DNA of 64,000 nucleotides from Cyclina sinensis (lineage: Eukaryota; Mollusca; Bivalvia; Venerida; Veneridae), in NCBI GenBank assembly GCA_012932295.1, contig JAAONU010000016.1, positions 41,447,241 to 41,511,240 on the forward strand. Reading direction: 5' to 3'. Of the stretch, positions 12,516-25,000 are shown piece after piece. The translations under genes were made by a program, and so were the position numbers. How positions within the stretch are numbered: the first letter of the stretch is position 1; the number at the start of each line of letters is the position of its first letter. Under the pieces are notes generated by a model. The model was not told the DNA's origin, made no database searches, and saw only the letters and a list, made by a program, of their open reading frames with translations.

Positions 12516-12569
12516 ATGGGACCATTGTTAATTGTTATTGCTATTTGTTGTTTTGATTTCGAGAAAAGG
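12516..12569 (+). CDS. Possible signal-peptide exon (weak candidate)
   Basis: An ATG is followed by 18 codons giving MGPLLIVIAICCFDFEKR, a hydrophobic leader, and then by an excellent donor (AGG then GTAAGTAA). The frame also stays open beyond this donor to a second possible donor near 12674 (AAAG then GTAATT). Either could be the first coding exon of a secreted or membrane protein whose other exons were not found. Chance is a realistic alternative. Confidence 0.2.
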
Positions 12570-12748
12570 GTAAGTAAAATGTATATTCAACATGAGACGA
12601 GCACTGGAAGAAAAGGCGATTCAACAAGATACAACAAGATACGTTATACCCGACTGGAAAAAGAATATGGAAAGGTAATTTCCCTTATGTTATTCCCTTT
12701 CGTAGAGAGTACATATTGACTGTACATGCCTCTATTTAAAGAGCTGAT

Positions 12749-12950
12749 TTATAGTGGTAGAGCACTTGAGTAGTTACCTTGGAGTTTGGTTGGAGTCTCA
12801 AACCACCGGGCACAACCTTGACCATCGGCGCATCTCCGTCTATGTCATGACAGTGCATAAGCTCTTGGGTATACATGTAATGGAAACTGCAATCAAAACA
12901 ATAACTTACATTACTTATTACATATCAAGCTGTGTCTAGCAGGTTCATGT
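12749..12950 (+). repeat. SINE-like tRNA-derived head
   Basis: Box A-like TAGTGGTAGAGC (12752-12763) and a degenerate box B-like GGAGTCTCAAACC (12791-12803) lie in tRNA-like spacing. The 3' limit is unclear. Confidence 0.4.
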
Positions 12951-13434
12951 GTCAGAAAGTGCCTGCGTTTATCATTGTTTCACGTTGAGCCATTATTTTC
13001 GAACCACTGACTCACGGGAACAAGATCCAGTAAATTATTCCATCTCGAGAGGACGCTTTTGATCGAACCTACGTCTTGAGACAGCGTCAGAATCTTTCAG
13101 CATTCATCATTTCATTATACAAATGCATGTCGTAAAATTATGTTAATGATGTTTGAAATAAAGTTTTAAACCAACGTTTATGACTTATATGATCCTCAGA
13201 TGTTACACACTTGCGGCCCTTTTAACAAGTGAGAGAAAGGCATAAAATTGTCAAACGCTTCAGCCTTTGAGAATTATTTGACTGAACCATTCGACGTTTC
13301 TTGAGCTTTGCCAATATTCAAACCAGGTGTTGGACATGATTGTTACAACTTGTTCACTCGCGGCTATTGACTTCCCCATTACCTTATAAATGTTTTCCTC
13401 AAAATTGAAGATAAGGCAATATACGGGAGGAATG

Positions 13435-13498
13435 ACATGCTAGTGGCGGGATTCGAACCTCTGACAACTATAATACTCTCACTAAATGTCTGAGCATA
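13435..13498 (-). repeat. SINE head on the minus strand
   Basis: The reverse complement contains a near-perfect box B (GGTTCGAATCCCGCC, about 13448-13464) preceded by a box A-like GCTCAGACATTTAGTGAGAG. The SINE body would extend leftward toward about 13230. Confidence 0.5.
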
Positions 13499-16429
13499 TT
13501 GACCTTGATATTCAAATTATAAAAGGAACACCAGTTCGCGCGTTTTTTTTTTCTGCTGTTATGTGACAACATAACAGAACGGTCCGAATAAGGTGTAGCG
13601 TCTTTATTAAGGTATCTGATGTAAAAATAAGGCTTTTTATGGTGCCTGTACATAATCCTGGTAATCCACGCGAAGTTCAAAGTTGTCGCCCCTTGCTTGC
13701 AAAAAATAGAAATATGATAAATTAAAGAAAAAGGGATTGACATATTATACAGTCTGTCATTATATAATCAATCTTTTCATTCATTCAAATCGTTCCAAAT
13801 ACGTTGTAGTTCTATAATAGGAGGGGCGTTTACTTAGACACTCCTATAGGTTTGATATCTTAGATAAAGTTTTATTTGTCCGTGTGCCCTTTAATATACA
13901 TACTACAAGGCAGATCAGCTTTAATTTTACTGCAGATACTTTAAAAACGTTTACTGAAATCGCGAAATTTCTGCTATTTTTAAAGTAAAAAAAAACTGAT
14001 ATAAATATATTAATATCTACATCAGTTTTTATTCATTGCACCTGTTGTCAGGTGGGAGTTATGGAATACTGACACAAGGATTTACTTTAGCTGTTTTGAT
14101 AAGCAGATAAAAGTGATTCCTTAAAACACACAAAACAGTATTGAGGACCAATTGGTTCTTTGTCCACACCGGGCATGAAGAACCAACTGAGTTCATTTCA
14201 AGTTCCTGATTGAATCATAGACTAAATCATAAGTAGTTTAATAAGGTTTTTAGAACAAAGATCATCAATTCAATGCTTAACTTGAACTCGATTGGCTATC
14301 TTTAAAACGGACGTGTTCAATTTAGACTGTTCCGGAACAGTGTGATTGAGGACAAAAGAAAACGTCAGAAATACACAGGAAATGACGTAAATTGCTCGTT
14401 AAAAAAATTGTTTCAATATGTCTGAAAATGAAGTAAAGAAGAAAAAAATTAGAACTCAAGGCAACTTAAGTAGGTTGCTGTCAGAACAAAAACAACGTTT
14501 CGGACAGCTGTTGAACACGTCCTCTTGTTTGTTTTATAAATTTTTACATGTATTTGACTGAAAATCTGATTCATAGTATATCAGTCAGTGGAGTTGTGCT
14601 TGCTCAATATAAAGTTCTAACTCCAGCTCTGGAGCAAACAAAAAAACACGAATCTGTGCTATTTGATTTAAAAATGGATGAATATACTTGTTTCAGACTT
14701 GTTTTACTTGTCCTGAATGCTGTTTGCATTTATCGAATAAGTTAATTGGATGATGGAACACACTGTTTATCGTGAAAACCCCTCCGTGGTTCATCCTGTA
14801 ATTCAGAAGAAAATGTTCTAATGGTTTCTGATTGGTTTATAATATATATAACTGAAAAACATTCTTTACTCCTCTGGTTCTTTAAGACTTTCACTGTTTT
14901 TTTGGTCTAAACACAACTTGAATAATCTGATGTCTTGTGACAAAAACCGCTTGAGGGAATGATGTCTTAGCTTATATGAAGCAAGCGTAACTTAGGCTGG
15001 AAATCCTAGAAGTGACTGGCAATGGTTTTACAGACTTTTCCTCATTTGTTGATATAACATAGCATTAAATCGTAGCTCACACTATCTGGAAAACTGTTTT
15101 ACTTTTTGTTGATGGTCGTAAACTGGTTACCGAGTTCCAGTGCACTGAATGCCTGACACATTTAGAGGCTAACGATACTTGCTGGTGTAACTGGGTTGTG
15201 TGTTGGTTAAAAAGTTATGTTGATTTCGTTAAATGATAATCAACTGTGAAGAAGCGAAGGTTTGATCCGATTTCAATTTCAATGTGATTGCTGACTTGTT
15301 GATGTTTTGCTTGATCTGTTGACTTTAAGTGTACGTTTGGAAAGGAATCATTTTGGCAAATTTTGTGCAATTGAAGGATTAGATGTTAATATACAACACT
15401 ATTAAACATATGTATCGATTGTACATCTTAACTCAGAACATGTACATGTTTTTTTTTCTTTCTTTTTTTTTAATGTACAAAAAATAAGGACTTAACTTCT
15501 GAAATTGAAATTTTTAAATACAAATCTGCAATTATCATTAACCACATTGACGGGTTTGACCGGTACTAGATGGAAGACATAAACTTTTCATTAACAATAA
15601 GACCACCTAGGAGAAGTCCTCAATAGGAATTTAGTATAGCATGTTTTGAGAATGAGTTACAGGTATATGAAGCTTTGTTTGCTGTCGGCAAGGTTTTTGC
15701 TATTTTTCGGAAGTCATAAGTGCATCATTAAACTGTCTCACTTGAGTTTATTTAAAGGCTGCATGTAGACAAAACCATATTTAAAGAGACACTATTGAAA
15801 AACATCCCCTTTTTCTGTCTAAGACTATGCAGGTTGTCAACACCATTGTTCTATGAGTCAATCAGTAAATGTTGAAGTAATCATAATTGTTTTCTTTGAA
15901 ATACACTTTTTTTGTATTTGGAAGTATATATATGATCTCAAGAAATGAGAACATTATGTGAACTTTAATTAGAAGGAGAGACTTGTACGCACTTCCGAGT
16001 ATCTTTATTGATATTGAAGTCTCCAAAAAACTTGCGAAGCTCACACATCACTAATACTCGGTTAATATTTCGTTTTGTGACAACTCCAGTGACTACTAGT
16101 GCCTAAATGCCTTATAAATATTGTCCTGTGACACTAACACAAAATTATGGTCCCCGGCCTTGAATGGTACTCATGATTAGGATATGGTTGGCCATGGTGA
16201 TAAAGTTCTCTCGTATATTTTGGGTAACGTCACCTTCGTCTCTTTTCAAAGTGTTGACCATTGCTGCGTGATTATGTTCCCTCAATTAATTTGGTATGCG
16301 TCGTCTTATAGACAAAGCGTAATTTTCAGAGCATATTTTAGTTTAGAGCGTGGCTACTCATGTAAACCAATGCCATTATCTTCCTGTGGATATTTTTGCT
16401 TGACGCGGCTTTCGAGTATTTTAGGTATA

Positions 16430-17570
16430 TTTATTTTGACGGTTGATGCGCGCTTTCACCTCGGACACTTTGGTTGACGTTATCATCGAGCATTTTGTTA
16501 CGTACTTTCATCATCGTGAGTATTTCCTCTCGGACATTTTGGTTGACACCGTCTTTGAGTATTTTTGTACGTAGTTGTAATTAAGACTGTTGATGTCCGC
16601 TTTCACAACGGACTTTTGGTTGTCATTACCTTCGAGTATTTTTGTACGTATTTTTTTTTTATTTTGACGGTTGAAGCACTCTTTCACCACGGACATTTTG
16701 GTAAATGGCCTCTTCGAGTAATTTTGAACATACTTTAATTTTTACTTCCAACGCGCTTTCATCATGGTGAGTATTTTCCCTCGGACATTTTGGTTGACGT
16801 CTTCTTCGATTATTTTAGGATGGACTTTTATTCTAACAATTGCTACGCACTGTCACGATAGTGAATTTTTTTCTCTCGGACATTTTGGTTGACACCATTT
16901 TCGAGTATTTTTGTACGTACTTTTGATGCGCGCGTATTTGTTACGGTTGAAGCGCGCTTTCACACTACGGACATTTGGTTGACGCCCTCTTTGAGTATTT
17001 TTATACGCACTTTCATTTTTTACTTGCTACACGCTTTCAGCATGGTGAGTATATCCCCTCAGACATTTTGTTTGATGTCATTTTCGAGTATTTTTGTACG
17101 TAGTTTCATTTTTAATACCTACACGCTTTCACTATGGTGAGTTTTTCCCTCGGACATTTTGGTTTACTTCCATTTTACTTCCTACGTGCTTTCACCGCGG
17201 ACATTTTGGCTGACACCCTCTTCGAGTATTTTTGTTTCGCACTTTCATTTTCACTTATGACGCGCTTCGCCATGGTGAGGATTTTCCCTCGGACATTTTT
17301 GTTGACGCAGCATTCGAGTGTTTTAGGACACCCTTTAACTATGGTGAGTATTTTCCCTCGGACATTTTGGTTGACGCTATCTTCGAGTATTTTTGTACGT
17401 ACTTTCATTTACTTCCTTTGCTCTTTCACCATGGTGAGTATTTTCCTCGGACATTTTGACCCAACCTTCAAGTATTTTTTGATGAATTTTATTTTGACCA
17501 TTGCTACGCGCTTTTACCATGGTAGGTATGTTCCCTCGGACATTTTTGGTTGAGGACACCTTCGGATATT
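16430..17570. repeat. Minisatellite, about 14 units of about 91 bp
   Basis: The block CGGACATTTTGGTTGAC followed by TTCGAGTATTTTTGTACGTA recurs at 16462, 16531, 16609, 16690, 16782, 16877, 16968, 17060, 17151, 17199, 17290, 17359, 17448 and 17537. Seven of the thirteen spacings are 89-92 bp; the others (48, 69, 69, 78, 81 and 95 bp) look like internal deletions and one small insertion. Many units also share an ATGGTGAGTATTTTCCCT segment. Open frames across this array are by-products of the repeat and no coding function is supported. Confidence 0.85.
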
Positions 17571-18301
17571 CAAGAGATTATCAAAAAATTTTCCACTGCT
17601 TTGAACATGGAGATTATGTTCCCTTGAAACATTTAGTATTTTCTATTTATTCATTCATTAATTATTATCAATTTTTTAATTTTATTTTTGATGTCGCCTT
17701 TGAACGATTCACGTTCTTCAGTGATAGTAAGTTCCATTCGTCTTACATTTCTTCTCGACTTGCCTTCGTGTATATTCAGAATATATTTTAACTAGACCAT
17801 TGCCACACAGATCTACTTTTGGGCTGTCATGCAGTGATTTCTTTAATTTCCAGTGCTTATGTTTCAATGGTGATGATGATGTTCCCGTGGTGATTATGTA
17901 CGGCCTGGGTTGGCAGTCACGTCATATGCGCTTTGGCCATGATGAGTGTATGTTCCGTTATCTAGATATTTTTGATTTGCGACGCCTCATGGTATTTCTA
18001 GTTCATATTTTACCTTTGATAATTTATAAGCACAATTACATTTACTCTCTGATTCTACATCTACATCCGTACGGCCAAACAATCATTTTCCGATTATGAC
18101 TGGTCGACTGTACATAGTGTATGCAAGGCGTCAGCCCGGGCGGCAAGGCAATCGCCAACCATTTATCAAGTTGCTTGCGGGTAGATATGTCTTAAAAAAA
18201 CAATTCTTTTTCAACCAGATAAGTATGGGATACATGGTTCCAAGGGATACATAGGGTTACACATGGATACAAGAATTTTAAATGGAAATTTATACAAAAC
18301 C
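17571..18301. other. Intergenic, no feature recognised
   Basis: The first part (to about 17950) looks like decayed minisatellite units with recognisable CATGGTGA and TTCCCT pieces. The rest shows nothing that can be supported. Confidence 0.4.
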
Positions 18302-20389
18302 AGGGCCGGATCCAGAAATTTCTGACTGGGGGGGCTTGGGGAAAGGTACGGAAGGGAGATAACCCCCTTCCGTAGGGGGGGTTTGGGGGGCCTCCCCCAA
18401 GAAAATTTTCTAAAAAGGTGGAGTAAATGGCTCATTTTGGTGCATTTTAGGCATAAAAATATAATGAAATTTGTGTGAGAATTTAAAAGAAATATACTGG
18501 TATTCTTTGAAATGTTCAACTAAAGCAAAAAACATTTTTCATTTTATATTTATAAAGTCCTCTAAAACAAATAATTTATCAATAAATTTATTGGCATAAC
18601 AAATAACACCGTCATCACATTATCCAATCTCCTCGCAGTGATCTCACCATCATTCTTTGGAAAGATCTCTGCAGACACGGGTTAACCGTAGCTGGATTTC
18701 AGCTGGTTAGTTTAGTTACAGTTGGAATACACCGATTGACACTTTAGAGTTAAACTAATCAGCGCACGCCATTAGGAAAGTTCCTGTGACGTCGGCGAGG
18801 GGAAAATCCCGGGATCGTCTTTAGAAAAGCCGGGATCCGGGATCGTATTAAACATATAGTAATACCGGAATACACCACCTGCCATAGGTGTCATCGATAA
18901 ATTATCGATTATCGCTTGCCTTTTGTTATAGATAAGCATGTATAGTATAGGCGTGAAAATCTTTTTTTTTTCAGTAAATTAATTTTATCGTTGATGGATT
19001 TTATTTTTTATATTGGATAAAGTTGCGACATTCTTTATATTATTATATTAGCATTTTAATATCTTTATAAAGCATTACCGAAAGTACGTGGTAATTAAAA
19101 AAAGTATCTAAGCAAAATAGGTTTTGAATAAACATTTGTTTATTTCATAATCACAAATATCAAATAATGTAACTTTTTTATTGCCACAAATTAAGACAAA
19201 TATCAAAAAACCAACACTGTTTATTGTTTCCCTATATGTTTAATACGATCCCGGATCCCGGGCGTCCCGGGTCCCGGATCCCGGGATTTTCCCCTCGCCT
19301 GTGACGTCACCAATAAAAATTTCGAGTAAAAACATGGAATCGCCGATACGCCATCGTTACTTGCCTCATTTAAATTGCTTTTTCTTCGCCAAATGTCAAG
19401 CAATTTTCTTGAAAAATATCTCATTTTTTTCAAGAAACATTGCTTTATTGAATTCGTTTGATTATAAAAAATTATATATTTTCAAACAACGGTTAAAATG
19501 AGTTTTAAAATGCCGAAAATGGTGGTCGGAAAGCAAGTCTGTAAAATGTCAGTTTTCTTTGGTTTTAAGATTAAAGGTTTGGTAAAAACGTCATAAAAAT
19601 ACAGTTTGATGTTTGAATGTATTTTCTCAATCAATAATTTACTCTCAAAAACATTTTTTCAAACTTTTCTCGTCAATTTAAAATTGGTTGCGTACGCTCT
19701 GTATGTATTGCGCTTGACTTTTACTCGAAGTAGGTGGCGCTATTTGTGGCTAACAGTGCAGAAGTGTCAATCGGTGTATTGCATTGATTAAACATGCCTG
19801 GCTGTAATGAAATTTAAAAAAAAATGTAACTTGAAAAAAAGTTTAAAATTTTGTTTATTTACTTTCGACCATCATCACGTGACATGACTGTCGGCAGTGA
19901 TTACTGTACTGAAAGTATGGAAGGGAAGTAACCGCTGTGTGGAGTTTGCACCATTCGGAACACCTCGGGCGACTTCAATAAGTCTTTATACGAAGTTGTC
20001 CGAAAAGGCCGAGTTGTTACGACTGGAGTTTGCACAACATCAGGCAGCTGATCATGGTCAGCAGACGCTCATTTAACAACTTTATCAAATACGTCAAGGT
20101 TACTAGACGCTTGAAAACTATACATCAGAACTCTCGGATAACCCGTGCCACCGAATATACGGTAGATTGTGTAATATACACGGCTATAAAGTTGCCAACT
20201 CGTTATCAGTTGTTACGCAATATTGCATGACCATTGAAAATTGAAAGGTTGACTGTGTTTCTGTTACGAGGTGAAAAGAGCTGAAAAAAATGTGTTAGAG
20301 TCTTTAAAAATGAGCCCTTTTATTTTTTTTACAAATGGGCCAGCTGGGGGGGCTTGGGCCCCTTAAGCCCCCCCGGTAAATCCGGGCCT
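18302..20389. mobile_element. Non-autonomous hAT-like element, copy 1
   Basis: The element opens AGGGCCGGATCC and closes with AAATCCGGGCCT, so the termini are inverted over about 11 bp. Both ends continue into G/C runs (GGGGGGGCTTGGGG and its partner). The flanks acaaaacc and gcaaaaca agree in six of eight positions, which fits a decayed 8-bp target duplication of the hAT superfamily. No transposase frame is present. A separate 506-bp element is inserted at 18794. The right-hand part (20053-20170) matches 45730-45850 in copy 2, confirming a repeated family. Confidence 0.7.
18794..19299. mobile_element. 506-bp TIR element nested in hAT-like copy 1, 9-bp target duplication
   Basis: Terminal inverted repeats of about 65-70 bp begin GGCGAGGGGAAAATCCCGGG on both strands and end near the shared ATTAAACATATAG. 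The insertion is flanked on both sides by TGTGACGTC (18785-18793 and 19300-19308), an exact 9-bp duplication. No coding sequence is present, so it is a MITE. A 9-bp duplication fits Mutator-like or Merlin superfamilies; which one cannot be decided from sequence alone. A second copy lies at 47241-47741. Confidence 0.8.
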
Positions 20390-22017
20390 GCAAAACATTG
20401 AGTAAAATTTGCCAATCAGCCTTGTCAGATTAATCAGCTGACTGACTCGAACCGCTCTGGACGCCTCAACCACTTGGTTTACAGTGCCTTCATGTTTTTT
20501 GTTTGTTGTTGTATTTGATGCGTTTTTTTTTTTTCTTTTTTTTTTTTTACAATATCTATAAGGGTTATTCAAACTCGAAGCTAGACGATAGAGGATAAAA
20601 AAAAATCGGAAAATCTTGGGACAAGTTGATAGATAGTTAGATTGATTGATGATGCCGACCAGAATTAAAAAAAGAAAACCATGAAGTGGCGTAAATTTTC
20701 CATCTCCACTTCTTGTTTCGTTTCGTCGTCTACCTACAGATTGTGTGCATATTAGATCAAAATATTTAGTAACTTACAACCTAACTTCCGGTTGAAAACA
20801 ACAACACACACAAATGACATCTAAACTGTTAAAGGTATTTATCTTCCGTTTAAATACATAGCAGTCTTTAATTTTTGTCCATCAGTAGCTATCTAAGGAA
20901 GAAATACAACTGTCATTTGTCTCAATTTGTTTAAATGTCTAATTACGTAATTTTAATTTAGAAATAGTATGGAAACCGGACAGCCCCAATTCGGCTATGG
21001 TTGCTAATTTAATAGCGTATTTTTGATTGAAAGAGTTTTTGTTCTTTCAGTTAGTAGGTAGAACATTATTTTTAGTTTGGTGGTGCTCGAGTCAGACTAG
21101 TCTCATTTAAGACCCGTTTGGGAACTCATTTTTTCATTTGCCCAGCTTCTGAAAGTTAAAAGGCAGTGTCTGAAGTAGTCTCACTATTTCGCCTCCGAAG
21201 GTGAACCCATTTTACAATCTGATATTTTATTGTTGTTCACCTTCTACGTCTCACTTTGATCTGCATCTGGCTAAGCGGACTCGCCCAATCGTAGGCGATT
21301 GGGCACTTTTTATGGCTCGTTTGTCCAACAGTTCACAGAGTTTAAGGCAAAAATGATTAAAATATGATAAAATATGATAACTAAATTCATACCTGATCCT
21401 GTAATCCAAGAAAACACACAAATACATAAGTATAGAACTGAAACACTTATTTCGTACCTGATTTATCCACCATTTTATTCAAAATTTGGCAATCGGAATA
21501 CTCGGTGTTCTAGGTAACAAGTTAATTAGGGTAGGGTAAAGAATCTACCGAACAATATCCGCTCAGTTATATGCAGTTTAAAATTAGGCTTAAAGGTTGA
21601 ACAACTAAAAAATATCAGAATTATAAAATGGGTTCAACACTTTAAGCTTATTTAATTAGGCTATGTCTGAAGGTTAAAGAGGGGAGGAGTGTAGTGGACA
21701 CCATATAGATAAGGCATTTCCAACAGCCTCACTGTTGGGCTAGCTCTTTAGTGACTTGGTTGGAGTGTCTTGAAGGTTTGCTAAGTTAAGCAACGTTATC
21801 CATGGTTAGAATTTGGATGGGTGTCCCAAATTGAGCTCATAGGCCAGGTTACTACAGGATATTTATAAGGTGCCCTAAACGGTGTGAAGGATATTACCGG
21901 CTCTTCTCTCATGCAGTCACATTCATCTAGAGTTGTGTAATGGGGGCAGTATAAATAAGAAAAATATGTAAAGTAAACTACATGATTATCTTTGCCTTTT
22001 ATGACAATGTTTTATAG
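20390..22017. other. Intergenic region upstream of the ACADSB exons, probably holding its promoter and exon 1
   Basis: The first visible ACADSB exon begins at 22018 in the middle of the transit peptide, so the start codon must lie upstream. I could not identify a phase-0 first exon with a convincing donor here. A tight hairpin with 9-bp arms, GCCCAATCG (21283-21291) and CGATTGGGC (21296-21304), forms two facing CCAAT boxes and is a plausible promoter element. A SINE-like sequence may lie at 21700-21960. Confidence 0.35.
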
Positions 22018-25000
22018 GGGGTATGGCGCAGTTGTGGGTTGTTACAGAGGACTGCCTGCAGAGTAGGGAGTGTGAGACAGGCAAGTATATTAACACCACA
22101 GGCCAGTGTCAGTCCTGAAGGTCTTGTATCTCCACCTGTAGACATGTGGACAGAGGATGAACAGATGATGAAAGATACAGGTAACTTTGATGCCCAAGTG
22201 CAGAAAGGTTGACAGTGTAATACTTAGATGAAGCTGTGCAGTCTCTCTGCACTTCGACCTTAATGTCTTATCATGATGTGAACTCTGAAGTTCATAGTGA
22301 GTGCAACGTAAGTAACACATTTAAGATGGCTTGCCTTCAAAGAATATATAATGGTTATGAAAGATGTGATGTTTGTAGTTTGAACGTAAGTCGAGGTCAG
22401 GATATTCACTTTGTGCTTTTTCTTAAAATGTTCAAGGACAGAAGAAACAGAGTTTGGATCAAAATTAGAATTTCTTATAAAGCTGTTCAAAGTGACTATC
22501 ATCCATATAAAGCTGATATACAGTGAGGTGTGATAGAAATCAGTAATCCAGAGTACATGACTGAAAAAAAAATTAGTTAATAGCATGAGTAACAGCTTGC
22601 AACACAGCATACTTTCAGGACTTACTCCTCACATATAGCAAGAATTTAATGCCACCATACCTTAAAGGTTTTTTTCTCACACACATACTCTCCATATGTA
22701 ATTTTTTGGTCAGGATAACAGAAATTAGTTTTGTCCTGATTATGTGAATAAGCAGCTTTAAGATTTCATTTTTCTTTTGCCTGTAGAGCTATGAAACTGT
22801 AATGATCATAATATATGTATGATATCAAAATTACTTTCTACATTTTGCTTTTATTCATAATTCTTTGATAAAGATTCTACCACCTTAATGTAAGAATAAC
22901 AAAACTATTAATGACAAGAGTTTTGTTACAGTTGCCCGATTAGCCACTGAAAAAATTCAACCATTGGTCAGCAAGATGGATGCTGAGAGTAAAATGGACC
23001 AATCAGTGATTGATGCTCTCTTTGAGAATGGGGTATCAAATTTTCTTTTTATCTAACAACTTGTTAGTTCATTTTTAACTAATTTATTAACATTCATTTA
23101 GTCTTGTGTATAAAGTTTTTTTTTCAAACTATATCTGATTTCTAGGTTCAGTTCATTACTACGCTGAAAATGTTGAATGCAGAAAGTAACCATATACTCT
23201 CATTCTCAGAATGAACTCCAGACAAAGAGTTTAGTGTTCTACCCCCTTGATCACTGCACTTATAAGAACATGTAAAGCTTATTATACCTTGTAATCATTA
23301 CTGTTAAGCTGCTGTAACAATGTTAAACACATGTTTTGGTGGCACCTCACCCCTTTTACTTGGTTTGAGATGTGATCAGGTCAGAGCTTGTCTGAATATG
23401 CCTTCATCCTTAACAATTCTGATTGGAAGTTATTTGAGAAACAAGAAATGTTCTATAACAAAGTATAGGAATAGGTTAACCTTGAAATTTGTTTCTTTTC
23501 TACTTAAAAGTTTTTACCATGTTACAGATTTCTGTTTTTGCAAGTTTAATATGTTAGTAATATTATTATTACTGAAGACAATCTGCCTAAAGAGACAACT
23601 CTTGGGGTTTAAGATTTTCATTTGACAAAATGTCCTGTATCTAAGTCCATCATGCAGGAGGGGAGATCATAACACTGAGAAAGACTTATGAAATATACCC
23701 AGTATTTCAGAACAAATACTACATTACTATACCTGTGTAGGGGGTCAAGATATTCCTTTTTGATGGTGTTATCCCTTATGTATTCAGATCACTTGAACAA
23801 TCTAAAAAAAACAACCCTCAAAACAAAACATTGTTATAATATTTCATTTCTCTGTTTCCTTGTTTGTATGTCTGTTCTAGTTGTTTGGTATAGAGATAGA
23901 TGCGGAGTATGGAGGAACCAACTCCACTTTTGTAGTGGCCAACTTGGTCATTGAAGAGCTTGCTAAAGTTGATCCATCAGTCAGTGTAATGGTTGATGTA
24001 CACAATACCCTGCTGGTCACTCTACTACGAAAACTTGGCACGAAAGAACAGAAAGAAAAATATCTACCGCAAATGGCAACAAATATGGTAGGCTGGATTA
24101 CTTGTTTGATTGTTTGCATTAACTTCTGAATTTTTTTTAAAAAAAAGGGCAACAGCAAAAATGCATGACTTGTGTCTTTTTGCATTGGTTATCTTTTATG
24201 AGTAGGTTTTGAAAACTTGAGCCAGCGATCATAGATACGTTTGTATACTCTAAATGCACTAAAGATAAGTAATATGAAGATACACCACGATATATGAACC
24301 CTAGAAAAGTTTATGAGCTTGGGAAAATGCATTGTAGATAAGTAAACTGAATTGAAAGTTTGATAACTTGGACATTGTAGGACATTTATCTAACTAAAAA
24401 ATATATATTATTGTTTGTATTCTTATAAATTCAGTGATTTTAGCTCACCTGAGCACAACGCGCTCATGTGAGCTATTGTGATCGCATAATGTCTGTTGTC
24501 TTGCATAAGTGAGTATGTAAGTGTGACAACGTTTCGATTCAAAGGACATCTCTCCTCTGAAACCACCTGACCAAATTTAATAAAATTTGGCAGTGATGTT
24601 CCTTGCATAAAGCCTTACCAAAGTTGCTCAAAGAATTCAGTTCCATGGAGAACACTTGTTGCTATGGCAACCAAAGAAAAATCTTTAACAACCTTGAAAC
24701 CACAAGACCTAGAGCTTAGATAGTTTGCATGGTGTATCAAAGAATTGTCTAGTGGACCTCTACCAAAAATGTTCAAATTATGTCCCTGGGATCAAAATTG
24801 ACTCCGCCCTGGGGGTCACTTGTTTATAACTTCAAAAAAATTTTTGTCTGAAACTACTATACATTTATTTTGGGATTTGATATTTGGCATACAGGTTCAC
24901 CTAGAGCTCCTCTACAAGGTTTGTTCAAATTATACCCCTGGGATCATAGATGGCTCCACCCTTGGGGTCACTTGATTTAATAAAGGCTTATGTAGGAAAA

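Larger units (their letters stand above)
9912..16429. other. Long intergenic region with no supported gene
   Basis: The sequence is AT-rich. It contains a short ATG/TGA trinucleotide run at 10861-10900, two SINE-like heads listed separately, and a small hairpin at 13991-14030 with AAAAACTGAT arms. Three start codons are followed by short basic or hydrophobic peptides: 11487 (MKQTTRKEQKKTAR then a GTATGG donor), 12516 (see separate entry) and 14418. None has similarity that I recognise. Confidence 0.5.

Noticed and set aside
14418..14561. 47-codon frame starting MSENEVKKKKIRTQG
   Set aside because: It looks protein-like at the start, but no donor, partner exon or known family was recognised; low complexity may explain it.
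16184..17791. Several overlapping open frames of 60-140 codons on both strands
   Set aside because: They track the 91-bp minisatellite, change frame between units and have no family similarity.
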